Assembly (NCBI GenBank): GCA_024697545.1
Contig: JAILFN010000048.1
Span: 37,225-101,224, forward strand
Source of the DNA: Ruminococcus sp.
GTDB lineage: Bacteria > Bacillota > Clostridia > Oscillospirales > Ruminococcaceae
Direction: 5' to 3'
Length of the DNA: 64,000 nucleotides
The notes beneath the pieces are model-generated. The model did no database searches. It was not told the origin of the DNA and was given only the letters and a program-made list of their open reading frames with translations. Positions within the stretch are counted from its first letter, which is position 1, and each line of letters opens with the position of its first letter. Positions 25,659 through 35,100 of the stretch are shown here, in pieces. Position numbers and translations under genes: made by a program.

Positions 25659-26066
25659 TCAGCGTATCTTCACCGAGAATTCCTCGCCGCAGGCGGGGCA
25701 CTTGGTGTTGTGTTTGCCTTTATTTCTGGGAAGGCGGAGTGTTTTTCCGCAGCCGGGGCATTTCTTATAAGCGAAATTCACCGTGTCACGGGAAGGGCGC
25801 TGAGCGTTGAGCTTTCGTTTTATCCCGAGCTTTTCACAGGCGCGGAGCAAAAGCGCGTTTTCCCTGCTGCGTGCGGGTATATTCTTCGACAGCGATCTTA
25901 TCACTGCCATAGCGAATATCACCAGCCCGATGATATGCAGCACCCATGAATGCACAAAGATGTTAACGATGGTAAGTAGCAGATACAGCCCCGTGAGCAG
26001 ATAAAACAGTTCATCTGCGCCGTAGCGTCCCTCCATCATGCGGATAAGTCTGTCTTTGAAAGTCAT
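25659..26066 (-). CDS. small membrane protein with C-terminal zinc ribbon
   Basis: A 135-aa protein. Residues about 20-65 contain two hydrophobic segments; the C-terminus is a zinc ribbon (CPGCGKTLRLPRNKGKHNTKC followed by PACGEEF). Similar short proteins are widespread in clostridia next to foldase or membrane genes, with no known function. It lies 13 bp after the foldase-like gene and ends at a strong terminator, so it is cotranscribed with the foldase. AAGGGAAAC precedes the ATG. Confidence 0.65.
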   Translation of the reverse strand: MTFKDRLIRMMEGRYGADELFYLLTGLYLLLTIVNIFVHSWVLHIIGLVIFAMAVIRSLSKNIPARSRENALLLRACEKLGIKRKLNAQRPSRDTVNFAYKKCPGCGKTLRLPRNKGKHNTKCPACGEEFSVKIR

Positions 26067-26079
26067 TCAGTTTCCCTTC

Positions 26080-27594
26080 TTACTGCTGACCCTGCTTAGA
26101 GTAATACTCCTCCTGACGGTCATAGACCTCCTGAACGCTGTAACGCTTTACAGCCTTTGAGTTCATCTTGATGTCCATAGCCTCTACCCAGCTGTCGATA
26201 AGTCCCTGGAACTCGTCTTCCTTCATATCGCTGATGAGCACGGCATGGTTTTCCTCAGCGTACTCGGGCTTGTCGGCGATGTCTGCGGACATGAATACAT
26301 AGTAAGCAGTGTCGTCCTCATAGAAGGTAGCCTCGCCCATTTTTGCATTCTTTACAGCGGTAAGGCGGTTAGCGTAAACCTCGTCGTAGGTGTCGGAGTT
26401 CTTGTCCTGACTGTATGTATAGTCGGCGATGATCTCGTTGTCCTCTTCTGCCTCAGCGCCTGTAATGTCGTCGAGGGAAACATCGGTATCGCTTGTGAGA
26501 TCCTCGACCTCAGCGCTGTCTTCGGTCTCTTCGGAAGTCTCGGCAGTCTCAGCCTCCTCAGCGGCAGCCTCGGTCTCTGCGGGAGCTTCTTCGTCAGCAG
26601 AAGTCTCGGCGGAAGCCTCCTCCTCGGGAGCTTTGACTTCCTCAGCCTCGGTCTCTGCCTCAGCTTCAGCCTCAGCCTGAGAAACGGTATCCTCTACCTC
26701 AGCAAGGCTCTCATCGGAAGCGGACTCTTCGGTCTCTTCCTCAGCAGCGGACTCTGGGGTCTCCTCGGCAGCGGACTCTGCGGTCTCCTCGGCAGCGGAC
26801 TCTGTGGTATCTGCGGTTGCGTCGGCTGTCTCTTCGCCCTCTGCGCCTGCTTCTTCCTCTGCCGCCTGCTCGGCTTCCTGCTCTTCCTTATACTGCTTGA
26901 TAAGCTCATCAAAGCCTTCAAAGTCAACGGACTTTGCCTGCTCGAGGTAGCTCTCGGCCTTAGCCTTTATCTCGGCATTCTCCGCTTCAACGTCCTCGCC
27001 TTCGGCAGCAAAGCTCTTGGAGAATGCTATCTGCTTGAATCTTATGAAGTTTTCGTTGAGGTAGTTCTGGATATCCTCGTCGGTAACGGGGGTCTCGCCG
27101 TCGGTCTCGTAGTAATGATCGAACACAGCCTGTCTCTTGTAGGTCATCTCGGTGACCATCTTTAAGGATTCCTTGCTGATGCCCTCGACCTCATAGAAGT
27201 CCTTGGACTGCTCCCATGAGGACTCTACCTGATCCTTGATCTCAGCCTTCTGATCCTTTGTCAGCTTCAGACCCAGCTCGTCGAACTTTGCGTTGATAGC
27301 TGCGAACTCCTTGGTCTTCTTGATAGCCTCTTCCTTGACGAAGGTCTTGAATGACTTTCCGTCGATGTTCTGGGTAAGAGCCTCAGAGGGATCGGATATC
27401 TTCTGTGCGTAGTAAAGGGTGTACATCTGGTTGGTCATTTCGGTGAGCAGGAAGTTTATGTATACGCCCGCATTGATCTTTTCGCCCGAAACGGTCATTG
27501 AGTAATCTGTCTGCGAGCAGCCCGCCAGCATGGAGGCTGCAAGAACCGCCGCGCAAAGTGCGGCTGCCGCTCTCTTCATAAGTCCTTTTTTCAT
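26080..27594 (-). CDS. SurA/PrsA-like foldase lipoprotein with a large acidic insert
   Basis: A 504-aa exported lipoprotein: lipobox LAGC (Cys about residue 26) after a KKGLMKR-led hydrophobic signal. Residues about 30-190 form a SurA_N-type helical domain; a parvulin-like domain starts at RFKQIAFSKSF (about 190) and resumes at YANRLTAVKNAKMGEATFYED...YYVFM (about 395-430). Between them (about 243-384) lies a strongly acidic Glu/Ala/Thr/Ser-rich low-complexity stretch that includes a 24-bp DNA repeat. PrsA-type foldases help extracellular proteins fold after Sec export. Whether the split parvulin domain is active is unknown. The ATG at 27594 has GAAAGGAAA in front. A longer frame upstream lacks support. 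Confidence 0.7.
   Translation of the reverse strand: MKKGLMKRAAAALCAAVLAASMLAGCSQTDYSMTVSGEKINAGVYINFLLTEMTNQMYTLYYAQKISDPSEALTQNIDGKSFKTFVKEEAIKKTKEFAAINAKFDELGLKLTKDQKAEIKDQVESSWEQSKDFYEVEGISKESLKMVTEMTYKRQAVFDHYYETDGETPVTDEDIQNYLNENFIRFKQIAFSKSFAAEGEDVEAENAEIKAKAESYLEQAKSVDFEGFDELIKQYKEEQEAEQAAEEEAGAEGEETADATADTTESAAEETAESAAEETPESAAEEETEESASDESLAEVEDTVSQAEAEAEAETEAEEVKAPEEEASAETSADEEAPAETEAAAEEAETAETSEETEDSAEVEDLTSDTDVSLDDITGAEAEEDNEIIADYTYSQDKNSDTYDEVYANRLTAVKNAKMGEATFYEDDTAYYVFMSADIADKPEYAEENHAVLISDMKEDEFQGLIDSWVEAMDIKMNSKAVKRYSVQEVYDRQEEYYSKQGQQ
26744..26815 (-). repeat. 24-bp tandem repeat coding for the acidic insert
   Basis: Three near-identical 24-bp units beginning at 26744, 26768 and 26792 (unit begins GCAGCGGACTCT on the plus strand), with further degenerate copies on either side. 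Each unit encodes eight residues of the type E-S-A-A-E-E-T-x on the minus strand. Copy-number change by slippage would keep the frame. Confidence 0.85.
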
Positions 27595-27712
27595 ATCTTT
27601 ATTTTTCCTTTCATAGGTATCCTTGAAGTGATACCGCGCGCTGCACCGTGGTCGTGGAGCGGCGGAGCCTGCCGTAAATGTATATGTGCGAGAATACAAC
27701 AAACCAAATTAT

Positions 27713-27741
27713 AGTATAGCAAAAAACCGCCGCAAAGTCAA
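27713..27741 (-). promoter_or_regulatory. sigma-A promoter for the foldase operon, inside the upstream terminator
   Basis: On the minus strand TTGACT (27741-27736) and TATACT (27718-27713) with 17-bp spacing. The -35 lies in the loop of the terminator stem at 27727-27753. A TATAAT also follows five bases further on. Confidence 0.65.
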
Positions 27742-27753
27742 CCCCTGCGGCGG
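27721..27753 (-). terminator. terminator of the rimO-pgsA-cysS-cyclophilin operon
   Basis: A perfect 8-bp stem (CCGCCGCA 27727-27734 with TGCGGCGG 27746-27753); read on the minus strand it is followed by TTTTTTG. It lies 26 bp after the stop of the cyclophilin gene. Confidence 0.88.
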
Positions 27754-27779
27754 ATATATGTTTTATTTTCGGCAAATTA

Positions 27780-28655
27780 TCACTTTTCGCTGCTGCCGAG
27801 CGTGAAGAAATCGTCGTTTTTGTTCTCGCCGTATGTCGAAAGGTATACTCTTTCAAAGGTGACGGCGTTCTTGGGGCGAAGGTCGCTGTCGCCGCTGCCG
27901 TCTGATTCCGAAGGCTTTACCACTTCCGAGGATATCAGTTTTTCGTAAGCGTCAAAGCCGTCGTATACCTGTGCGAATATCGTGTACTGCTGAGAGAAGT
28001 TCGGCACGCCGCCCTTTTCTGCGAATGCGCCGTTGAGCTGCTTGTTGTCGCTCGCCTCGTTCATCTCGGCTATCGTCTTTTCATCGAAATCAATACTGCC
28101 GATGAAAAGGCATCTGCTGCCCGCCTTTATCTGCGAATTGAGCAGCGACTGGCGGTTGCCGTAGGCTGCGATAGCGCCGTAGAACGGCCAGAGATCCTTT
28201 GACTTCTCTGCGGCAAGCTCGGTCTTGTCGGTGTCATCGTTGTCGGTGCCGTCAGATGTCTTGGCTCCGCCCATGAAGTAAACGCCGTCCTGCACGGCAA
28301 ATACCTTGCTGCCGTCATAATACCCTGTCGAAACAAGGTTCGTAAAGTAGTCGTAATACTCGGGGGTCTGCTCGGGGAACAGCACCGCCTTGAATGTGCC
28401 CTCGCTTGTCTCATACACCGCGACGGGGGTATCATCTGCGGGGAGGTCGTACTGTATCAGCTCGGCGGTGGAGTAGTCTATCTTGTTCTTTTCGTCCTTT
28501 TTCATTGAGATGAAGTATATCACCGAGAACACCACGACGAACACCACGGCGATCATGGAGAACTGAAAGTACGCCATCATCTTTCGCCGCGCGTGCGGCA
28601 CGCCCATGGTCGAGTTGTTGAGCTTATCTACATAAGGCTTGTTTTTATCTGCCAT
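27780..28655 (-). CDS. membrane-anchored cyclophilin-type peptidylprolyl isomerase
   Basis: A 291-aa protein with a cytoplasmic N-terminus, one membrane helix (about residues 31-52) and an extracellular cyclophilin-type domain: the segments YDYFTNLVSTGYYDGSKVF, the QDGVYFMGG (like the GFVIQGGD block) and the C-terminal FAQVYDGFDAYEKL, equivalent to FG.V..G.dvv..I, are recognisable. It should catalyse prolyl isomerisation of exported proteins. The conserved Arg of the FHR motif is not evident (SKVFAV), so activity may be weak. Its ATG shares one base with the cysS stop codon (TAATG), so the two are translationally coupled. Confidence 0.75.
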   Translation of the reverse strand: MADKNKPYVDKLNNSTMGVPHARRKMMAYFQFSMIAVVFVVVFSVIYFISMKKDEKNKIDYSTAELIQYDLPADDTPVAVYETSEGTFKAVLFPEQTPEYYDYFTNLVSTGYYDGSKVFAVQDGVYFMGGAKTSDGTDNDDTDKTELAAEKSKDLWPFYGAIAAYGNRQSLLNSQIKAGSRCLFIGSIDFDEKTIAEMNEASDNKQLNGAFAEKGGVPNFSQQYTIFAQVYDGFDAYEKLISSEVVKPSESDGSGDSDLRPKNAVTFERVYLSTYGENKNDDFFTLGSSEK

Positions 28656-30073
28656 TACTTTTTATACACCTTTGTTCCTTCTCTTGTCTCCTTGACCTCC
28701 CAGCCAAGCTCTGATATCTTATCACGAAGCTCGTCTGCCAGCGCGAAGTCCTTTGCCTTTCTTGCCTCGCGGCGCTTTTCAACAAGCTCTGCCACCTCGG
28801 CGGGGACATCGCTCTCTGCGTCCTGCTGTGCCTTGAGCTGAGCCTCTGCGTGACCGATAAGGTCAAGCCCCAGAACGCTGTCAAAGCTCTTTATAAGATC
28901 AAGCTTCTGATCCTTAGAGATATCCGCCTTCAGCAGGTCGTAAAGAACGGTGACTGCCTGCGCGGTGTTGAGGTCGTTGCATATGGCTTCGGTGAAAGCC
29001 TTTTTCAGTTCCTCAGCCTTCTGAGCGCTGCCTTCTGAGGGCTGCTCGCTGTAAACGGCGGCGATTCGTGCCACCAGCTTTTCATAAGCGCCATTTGCGT
29101 TGTTAAGGTTCTCCCAGTCGAAGGTGAGGGTCTTGCGGTAATGGGATTGCAGGCAGAAGAAGCGGTATACCAGCGGGTCGTAGCCCTTTTCCTCAAGCAG
29201 CGAAACGGTCAGGAACTCGCCCTTTGATTTGCTCATCTTGCCGCCCGAGGTGTTGAGGTGGTGTACATGGAACCAGCTGGGGCACCACTGATGGCCGATA
29301 AGCGCTTCGGACTGTGCGATCTCATTGGTGTGGTGGGGGAACTGATTGTCGATGCCGCCGCAGTGCAGGTCGAGGTATTCGCCGCAGTGCTTCATGGCGA
29401 TGCAGCTGCACTCGATATGCCAGCCGGGGTATCCGATGCCCCAGGGGGAATCCCATTTAAGCTCCTGATCGTCGAACTTTGATTTTGTGAACCAGAGCAC
29501 GAAGTCAGCCTTGTTGCGCTTGTTGCTGTCAGCCTCAACGCCGTCGCGTACGCCTACTTCAAGGTCGTCCTCAGAAACATCGCCGAAAACGTAATACTTA
29601 CCTAGCTTTGAAGTATCGAAGTAGATGTTGCCGCCCGCTTCGTAAGCATAGCCTGTCTCCATGAGCTTTTCGACCGCCTTGATGAACTCCGCGATATTGT
29701 TGGTGGCGGGCTCAACGACCTCGGGGCGCTTTATGTTGAGCTTTTCGCAGTCGGCAAAGAAAGCGTCGGTATAGAACTTCGCGATCTCCATAACGGTCTT
29801 GTGCTCGCGCTTTGCGCCCTTGAGCATCTTGTCATCGCCCGTATCACCGTCGGAGGTAAGGTGTCCGACGTCGGTGATATTCATGACTCTCTTAACATCA
29901 AGCCCCTCATATCTCAGAGCCTTTTCAAGAACGTCCTCCATGATATAAGTACGCAGGTTGCCGATGTGTGCGAAGTGATAAACGGTAGGTCCGCAGGTAT
30001 ACATCGAAAGCTTGCCGCTCTCGTGTGTAGCTATCTCTTCTTTTTTTCTTGTCAGTGAATTGAAAATCTGCAT
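28655..30073 (-). CDS. cysS: cysteinyl-tRNA synthetase
   Basis: A 472-aa class I tRNA synthetase. YTCGPTVYHFAHIGN near the N-terminus holds the HIGH-type signature and first zinc ligand; GWHIECSCIAMKHCGEYLDLHCGG (around residues 208-236, mentioned here in parts) has the other zinc ligands; and KMSKS is at about residue 277. The C-terminal anticodon-binding part is Ala/Glu/Lys-rich and normal in length. It charges tRNA-Cys in the cytoplasm. It is third in the rimO-pgsA-cysS-cyclophilin operon, 69 bp after pgsA. Confidence 0.96.
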   Translation of the reverse strand: MQIFNSLTRKKEEIATHESGKLSMYTCGPTVYHFAHIGNLRTYIMEDVLEKALRYEGLDVKRVMNITDVGHLTSDGDTGDDKMLKGAKREHKTVMEIAKFYTDAFFADCEKLNIKRPEVVEPATNNIAEFIKAVEKLMETGYAYEAGGNIYFDTSKLGKYYVFGDVSEDDLEVGVRDGVEADSNKRNKADFVLWFTKSKFDDQELKWDSPWGIGYPGWHIECSCIAMKHCGEYLDLHCGGIDNQFPHHTNEIAQSEALIGHQWCPSWFHVHHLNTSGGKMSKSKGEFLTVSLLEEKGYDPLVYRFFCLQSHYRKTLTFDWENLNNANGAYEKLVARIAAVYSEQPSEGSAQKAEELKKAFTEAICNDLNTAQAVTVLYDLLKADISKDQKLDLIKSFDSVLGLDLIGHAEAQLKAQQDAESDVPAEVAELVEKRREARKAKDFALADELRDKISELGWEVKETREGTKVYKK

Positions 30074-30142
30074 TGGAAGTTCCTTCTTTCATTGATTGTG
30101 TGTATCTGAAATTATCCGTATACATCAGGGCGGTGCTGTGCC

Positions 30143-30691
30143 TTACTCTGTCGGGTCTATATAGCTCCAGTATTCTTTAAGATATATGCCGCCCGAGATT
30201 ATGGTGAGCACGGCAGCCAGCCAGATGAACACTTCGTTTACAGCGAACAGACCCGGGGTCTTTCCGCCTACGGCTTCAAAAAGCATGATTATAACGAGCG
30301 CCACCATCGTGAATGCGGTCTTGAGCTTGCCCCAGATGCCTGCGGCGACCACGATGCCTTCGTTTGCGGTGACAAGACGCAGTCCCGACACCATGAACTC
30401 ACGGGCGAGTATTATGACCACCGCCGCGGGATCGCACCAGCCGAGTGCGGTAAAGCAGACGAGTGCCGACATAACGAGCATCTTATCCGCAAGCGGGTCG
30501 AGGAACTTTCCGAAGTTGGTAACTAAGTTCTGTGCCCTTGCTATCTTGCCGTCTAGCAGGTCGGTGATGGAAGCCGCGGCAAAGATCACCAGCGCCAGCC
30601 ACACATGGCCCGGGAATTCTATCATCAGCGCCGCTACAAAAAACGGCACAAGTATCACTCTTAAAACGGTAAGTTTGTTCGGTAGATTCAT
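30143..30691 (-). CDS. pgsA: CDP-diacylglycerol--glycerol-3-phosphate 3-phosphatidyltransferase
   Basis: A 182-aa polytopic membrane enzyme that makes phosphatidylglycerol phosphate. The CDP-alcohol phosphotransferase signature DG-x2-AR-x8-G-x3-D-x3-D is complete (DGKIARAQ...GKFLDPLADKM, about residues 47-69), followed by about four hydrophobic segments. AAAGGAG lies 8 bases before the ATG. It is 26 bp downstream of rimO. Its product feeds the cardiolipin synthase encoded at 15085-16656. Confidence 0.95.
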   Translation of the reverse strand: MNLPNKLTVLRVILVPFFVAALMIEFPGHVWLALVIFAAASITDLLDGKIARAQNLVTNFGKFLDPLADKMLVMSALVCFTALGWCDPAAVVIILAREFMVSGLRLVTANEGIVVAAGIWGKLKTAFTMVALVIIMLFEAVGGKTPGLFAVNEVFIWLAAVLTIISGGIYLKEYWSYIDPTE

Positions 30692-30717
30692 GTATCTTAC
30701 TCCTTTGTTATGTGATT

Positions 30718-32049
30718 TTATTCTATGACCTCGCCAAGCAGGTCGCAGTCAAGCAGGTCGTTGATCTTCACCTTAACGTAGTCGCCCGCTGTCAGCTTGC
30801 GGGGGGTGGTGAAGAATATCTTTCCGTCTATCTCGGGCGCGTCGGCGGCACTTCTGCCGAAGCAGCACTCCGCGTAACGGTCAAAGCCCTCAACGACGAT
30901 CTCGACCTCGCTGCCGAGCTTTTTCTGATTCAGCTCATCATTTATGAACATCTGCTGTTCCATGATGATGTCGGCGCGTCTTTGCTTTTCCTCCTCGGGT
31001 ATCTGATCGGGGAACTCCGCGGCGGGGGTGTCCTCTTCGGGGGAGTATGCAAAGCAGCCGAGGCGGTCGAACTTTATCTCATTGACGAACTCCGCGAGCT
31101 CTTCAAACTGCTCGGCGGTCTCGCCGGGGAAGCCTGTTATGAGCGTGGTACGCAGCGTCACGCTCGGTATGCGCCGGCGTATCTTTGTCATAAGCTCGGT
31201 AAGGGTCTCGCGGTCGCCGTGGCGGTTCATGCGGCGCAGCACCTCTCCGTTGCAGTGCTGTATCGGTATATCGAGGTACTTCACGAGCTTTTCCTCCCGC
31301 GCGATGGTGTCGATAAGCTCGTCTGTTATGCGCTCGGGATAGCTGTAAAGGGTGCGTATCCATTTGAACCCGTCTATCCTGCAAAGCTCGGTCAGGAGCT
31401 GTGCGAGCCTGCTCTCGCCGAATAGATCCTCGCCGTAGCGGGTGGTATCCTGTGCGACCACCACAAGCTCTGTCACACCCTTGCTCGCAAGGTCGCGGGC
31501 TTCGTCAAGGATATCCTCCATCGGGCGGGAGCGGAACCTGCCGCGTATCGCGGGGATAGCGCAGTAGGTGCAGCAGTTTGAGCAGCCCTCTGCTATCTTG
31601 AGGTAAGCGTAAAAAGGCTGAGTAGAAATGATACGTCCGCCGTTCATCTGCAAGTCAAGCTTATCGCCGCAGATAAAGCCCTTCTCCTTGCCGCGGACAA
31701 TATCTTCGATTATCTCGGCGATCTCATCGTTCTTGCCGAGCGATACGACAGCGTCAAGCCCGGGGAGCTGTTCGAGCACCTGTTCGCGGTAGCGCTCTGC
31801 AAGGCAGCCCGTGCAGATAACGCCCTTGATGCGTCCTTCCTTTTTCAGCTCGAGGAATTCAAGTATAGTCTCGATAGCCTCTTCCTTTGCGGACTGGATA
31901 AATCCGCAGGTATTTATGACCGCAACATCTGCGAGAGCGGCGTCCTCGATAAGCTCAAATCCGAAATCACGCAGTTTGAACATCATTTTTTCGGCATCGA
32001 CCTGATTCTTCGGACATCCGAGCGACACCATTCCAACTCTTATACTCAT
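30718..32049 (-). CDS. rimO: ribosomal protein S12 methylthiotransferase RimO
   Basis: A 443-aa radical-SAM enzyme that adds a methylthio group to an Asp of ribosomal protein S12. MVSLGCPKNQVDAE is the N-terminal UPF0004 signature; the radical-SAM cluster motif is EGCSNCCTYCAIP with RGRFRSRP behind it, which is typical for RimO rather than MiaB; a TRAM domain closes the protein. A longer frame to 32112 overlaps the promoter, so the ATG at 32049 (GAAAGGAAA site upstream) is used. First gene of a four-gene operon. Confidence 0.95.
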   Translation of the reverse strand: MSIRVGMVSLGCPKNQVDAEKMMFKLRDFGFELIEDAALADVAVINTCGFIQSAKEEAIETILEFLELKKEGRIKGVICTGCLAERYREQVLEQLPGLDAVVSLGKNDEIAEIIEDIVRGKEKGFICGDKLDLQMNGGRIISTQPFYAYLKIAEGCSNCCTYCAIPAIRGRFRSRPMEDILDEARDLASKGVTELVVVAQDTTRYGEDLFGESRLAQLLTELCRIDGFKWIRTLYSYPERITDELIDTIAREEKLVKYLDIPIQHCNGEVLRRMNRHGDRETLTELMTKIRRRIPSVTLRTTLITGFPGETAEQFEELAEFVNEIKFDRLGCFAYSPEEDTPAAEFPDQIPEEEKQRRADIIMEQQMFINDELNQKKLGSEVEIVVEGFDRYAECCFGRSAADAPEIDGKIFFTTPRKLTAGDYVKVKINDLLDCDLLGEVIE

Positions 32050-32083
32050 TGCCACACTTTTCCTTTCAATCATAATTAGTTTT

Positions 32084-32112
32084 ATTATACCACACTCCGC
32101 CCTGCATTTCAA
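32084..32112 (-). promoter_or_regulatory. sigma-A promoter of the rimO operon
   Basis: Minus strand TTGAAA (32112-32107) and TATAAT (32089-32084), 17-bp spacing, 35 bp upstream of the rimO ATG. Confidence 0.82.
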
Positions 32113-32160
32113 GTGTTTTTTATGAATACGTTCTCAGCTGCCGCCGCGCCAAACAAATAT

Positions 32161-32190
32161 AAAAACGGGGGAAATGCTCCCCCGTTTTTG
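32161..32190. terminator. bidirectional-looking terminator after the giant membrane protein gene
   Basis: AAAAACGGGGG and CCCCCGTTTTT form an 11-bp stem (about 32162-32189) with a short GAAATGCT-type loop, with runs of A and T at each side, directly after the stop at 32194 on the minus strand. Confidence 0.9.
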
Positions 32191-32193
32191 CCG

Positions 32194-35100
32194 TTAGTTT
32201 TTCCAGTGGTCTTTGGCTTTCATCATTTTGGTTTTCAGCGTTTCGCCGTGGCTCTTCAGGTATTCGTTCGCCGAAGCTATCACGATGAGCAGTATTCCCG
32301 CCGCAAGCAGGTATACCCACCACTGCACCGCCGCAAGGAAGTCGCGGGTGATGTACAGCGTAAGTCCGAGGAATGATGCCGCCGATATCACGAACCAGCG
32401 TCCGCTCTTGACCGCAAAGGATATAAGCATTATCGTGAGCGTTACCGAAAGCACCGTGATCGTGTTGGCAAGCGACTGATGTACGAGTGCGTCGGTGAGA
32501 AGTGCCGCAAAGGCAGTCACGAACACGCCGAAGGTCACGTTCTTTATCGTTTCGTTCCCGTTCTTCCAGATGGAGCGGTAGATGATGCCGAACAGAACTA
32601 TCGCCAGTATGTTCAGCTTCCAGAGGATAAATACGTTCTCTATCTTGCCGAACGGCTGCACCCATATCAGCATACAGATAAACGCCGAGGATATCGTGAC
32701 AAATGTCTTGTTCTGCTTTTCCGTGGTGTTTTCGCGCATAAGGTTCAGCGTGAAAACGCTGCCCATGATAAGCGCCGTGAACCATGCGGTCTTTTCCGCT
32801 ATCATCGCCGAGTGTTCGGTTATGACCATGATAATGCCGATGACCGAAGCCATCGCAGGCAGGTCGATGCGGAACAGCTCGTTTCGCTTTTTTTCGATAA
32901 AGCCGCGCTTGTGGAAGATCCTCGAAAGGATTATGTATACGGTAAACACCGTCACGCCGATGATGTATCGGCACATCACGATGCTGTCATGCTCCGCTGT
33001 GGGCAAAACTGCCAGCCTGAAGGCGGCGGGGTAGACAACTATAAGCGGGAAAGCCGCGGGAAGATCGTTCCTGAAGCTCTCGCTTAGCAGGTAGAGCGCC
33101 AGAGCGATGCAGAGGACAACTATCAAAACGATGTGGGTGCTGCCCGTGTGGGTCATGTCTTCAGAAGATGTAAGCAGCATGAAGCCTGCCGCAGCCGCCC
33201 AGATATACTGGTGCTGCGCGAAGAGCCTGAGGTCGGGCTTTCTGAGCTCGCCGCCCGCACGCGCCCTGCGGGTCAGCATGGCGAATACCGCCGCTGCCGC
33301 CAGCATTGCCGCAGATATCAAAGCGGTCGCCCAGTGTCCGTCGATCTTCGCATATGCGAACAATATCGAATGCAGATCCTCTTTAGCCGCGAACATCATC
33401 AGCGGTGAGAATGCGCGTATCACAACAAGGTGTCCGCTTTCGCTGCGCTCAAGACCCTCGTAAAGCATCAGAACGGAAAGTGCCGACCATGCTGCAACAG
33501 CCGCAGTCATAAGAGACATTTCCGACGAAGCGTCGGAAAGCTCGGCGCACTGTATGCCGATGAGTATCGGGAGGGCGAAGTCCGCGAACACGGTGCGTAT
33601 CTTGCGGATATTCAAAAATCCCACCATAACGCCCGCCGACATCACCATGAAGAACGCGGAGCGCAGTATCAGGCGGCTGTCCGCGTCGGCAGCGCAGGTC
33701 CTGAAATATATCTCCTCGCTCAGCACCGATATGGTATAGGCAAGGTACATCACGGCAACGGGGTAAGCGCGCCGCATTATGTAGGTGACTGCATGGAGCT
33801 TTGGCTTGTGCTCAAAGACGTATGCCGATATGAGGAGTGCCGTCAGCAGGGCAGCTGCCGCCGCGTATCCGCTCGGCCCGCCGATGTAGCCCTTGTAGGG
33901 GTAGCAGCTGAACGCCGCTATGACTGCTGCTGCCGTCAGGAGCAGGTCGGATACGGCAGTGCGGAGCTTCAAGCCTATCCTTCCCGAGAAGCGGTAGAAG
34001 AACGCCGTCAGCAGCAACAGCGCCGAATAGGTGAACGCTTTGAGGGGCGAGGGATACCTGAACGGGTGCTCCTCGATGCTCTCAAATCTGCCCGTATCAA
34101 AGAGTTCGGGCAGTAGGTTATCATAAAGGAACATAGCCGCAAGCCCCGCGGTTATCAGTGCGGGAACGGCGGAGAGTGCCCTGAACACTTTCTGTTCGGT
34201 CTCGGGAACACCGCCCAGACCGTGAGACATAGCCGCCATCGCGGCAAAGCTCATGAGGAATATGACCGTTGCCATCGCGGTGGAATCGGCAGTGCAGACG
34301 AGTGCTGTGATAAATATTCCGCCGATGAAGGCGCTGTCGGAAAAGCCCGAAGCCAGCTTACGCACCATCCTGAATGCCGTGAATGCCACGAGCATTACGA
34401 TAGCGGCGATCACGCACTTTAAGGCATGAGCTTCTTCAACATCGCCGAGGTCGATAGCTGCCGCTGCTTCGGCAATGAGCATCAGCAGGACAAAGGGCGC
34501 AAAGCCGCGTATCACGGGATGGTCGAGCTTTACGGCATAGAAGATAAGCTCCGCCGCCCATAGCCCTACGGTCATCAGCTGCGGGACAGTCCAGCCGTCT
34601 GCGAGGTTATCCAGCAGAGAAGGTACTGCGGTCAGGGCATAAACTGCCGATATAACGATCGCGAACCTGCGGAAGATGGGGTCGTTCTGTTCGCCCATCA
34701 GCTTTGCGCCGCGGTAGGTGATATAAATGAGCAGCGCCGCCACGAAGTTCAGCATCAGCGACCATGTTTCGGGGGTGTCGGCTATCTGGAAAGCGATGAG
34801 AGAAAGGCTCACCGCCCCGCCGTAGAGCGACATATGCGTGAAGGCGGTCTTTTTGTATATGCGGGAAGCGCCCGCAAAGAATGCGGTAACTATCAGCGAG
34901 AAGACTGCATAGAGGGCGGCTTTTCCATCGCCCGATGTGCTGAACCATTCGCCCATAAGCTCAAAGTAACCGAGGCTCAGGAAGCTGAGTCCCGTGAACA
35001 CGCCGCCGAGCATATAGAACGCAAGACCCGTGCTGATAAGCTTTAGCTTTTTATGTGCAAAGGCGCTTACGCCGAAGAAGAACGCCGACGCGAGCCCCAC

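Noticed and set aside
26744..26815. Regular repeats considered as a CRISPR array
   Set aside because: Units are contiguous 24-bp coding repeats with no spacers, inside an intact reading frame.
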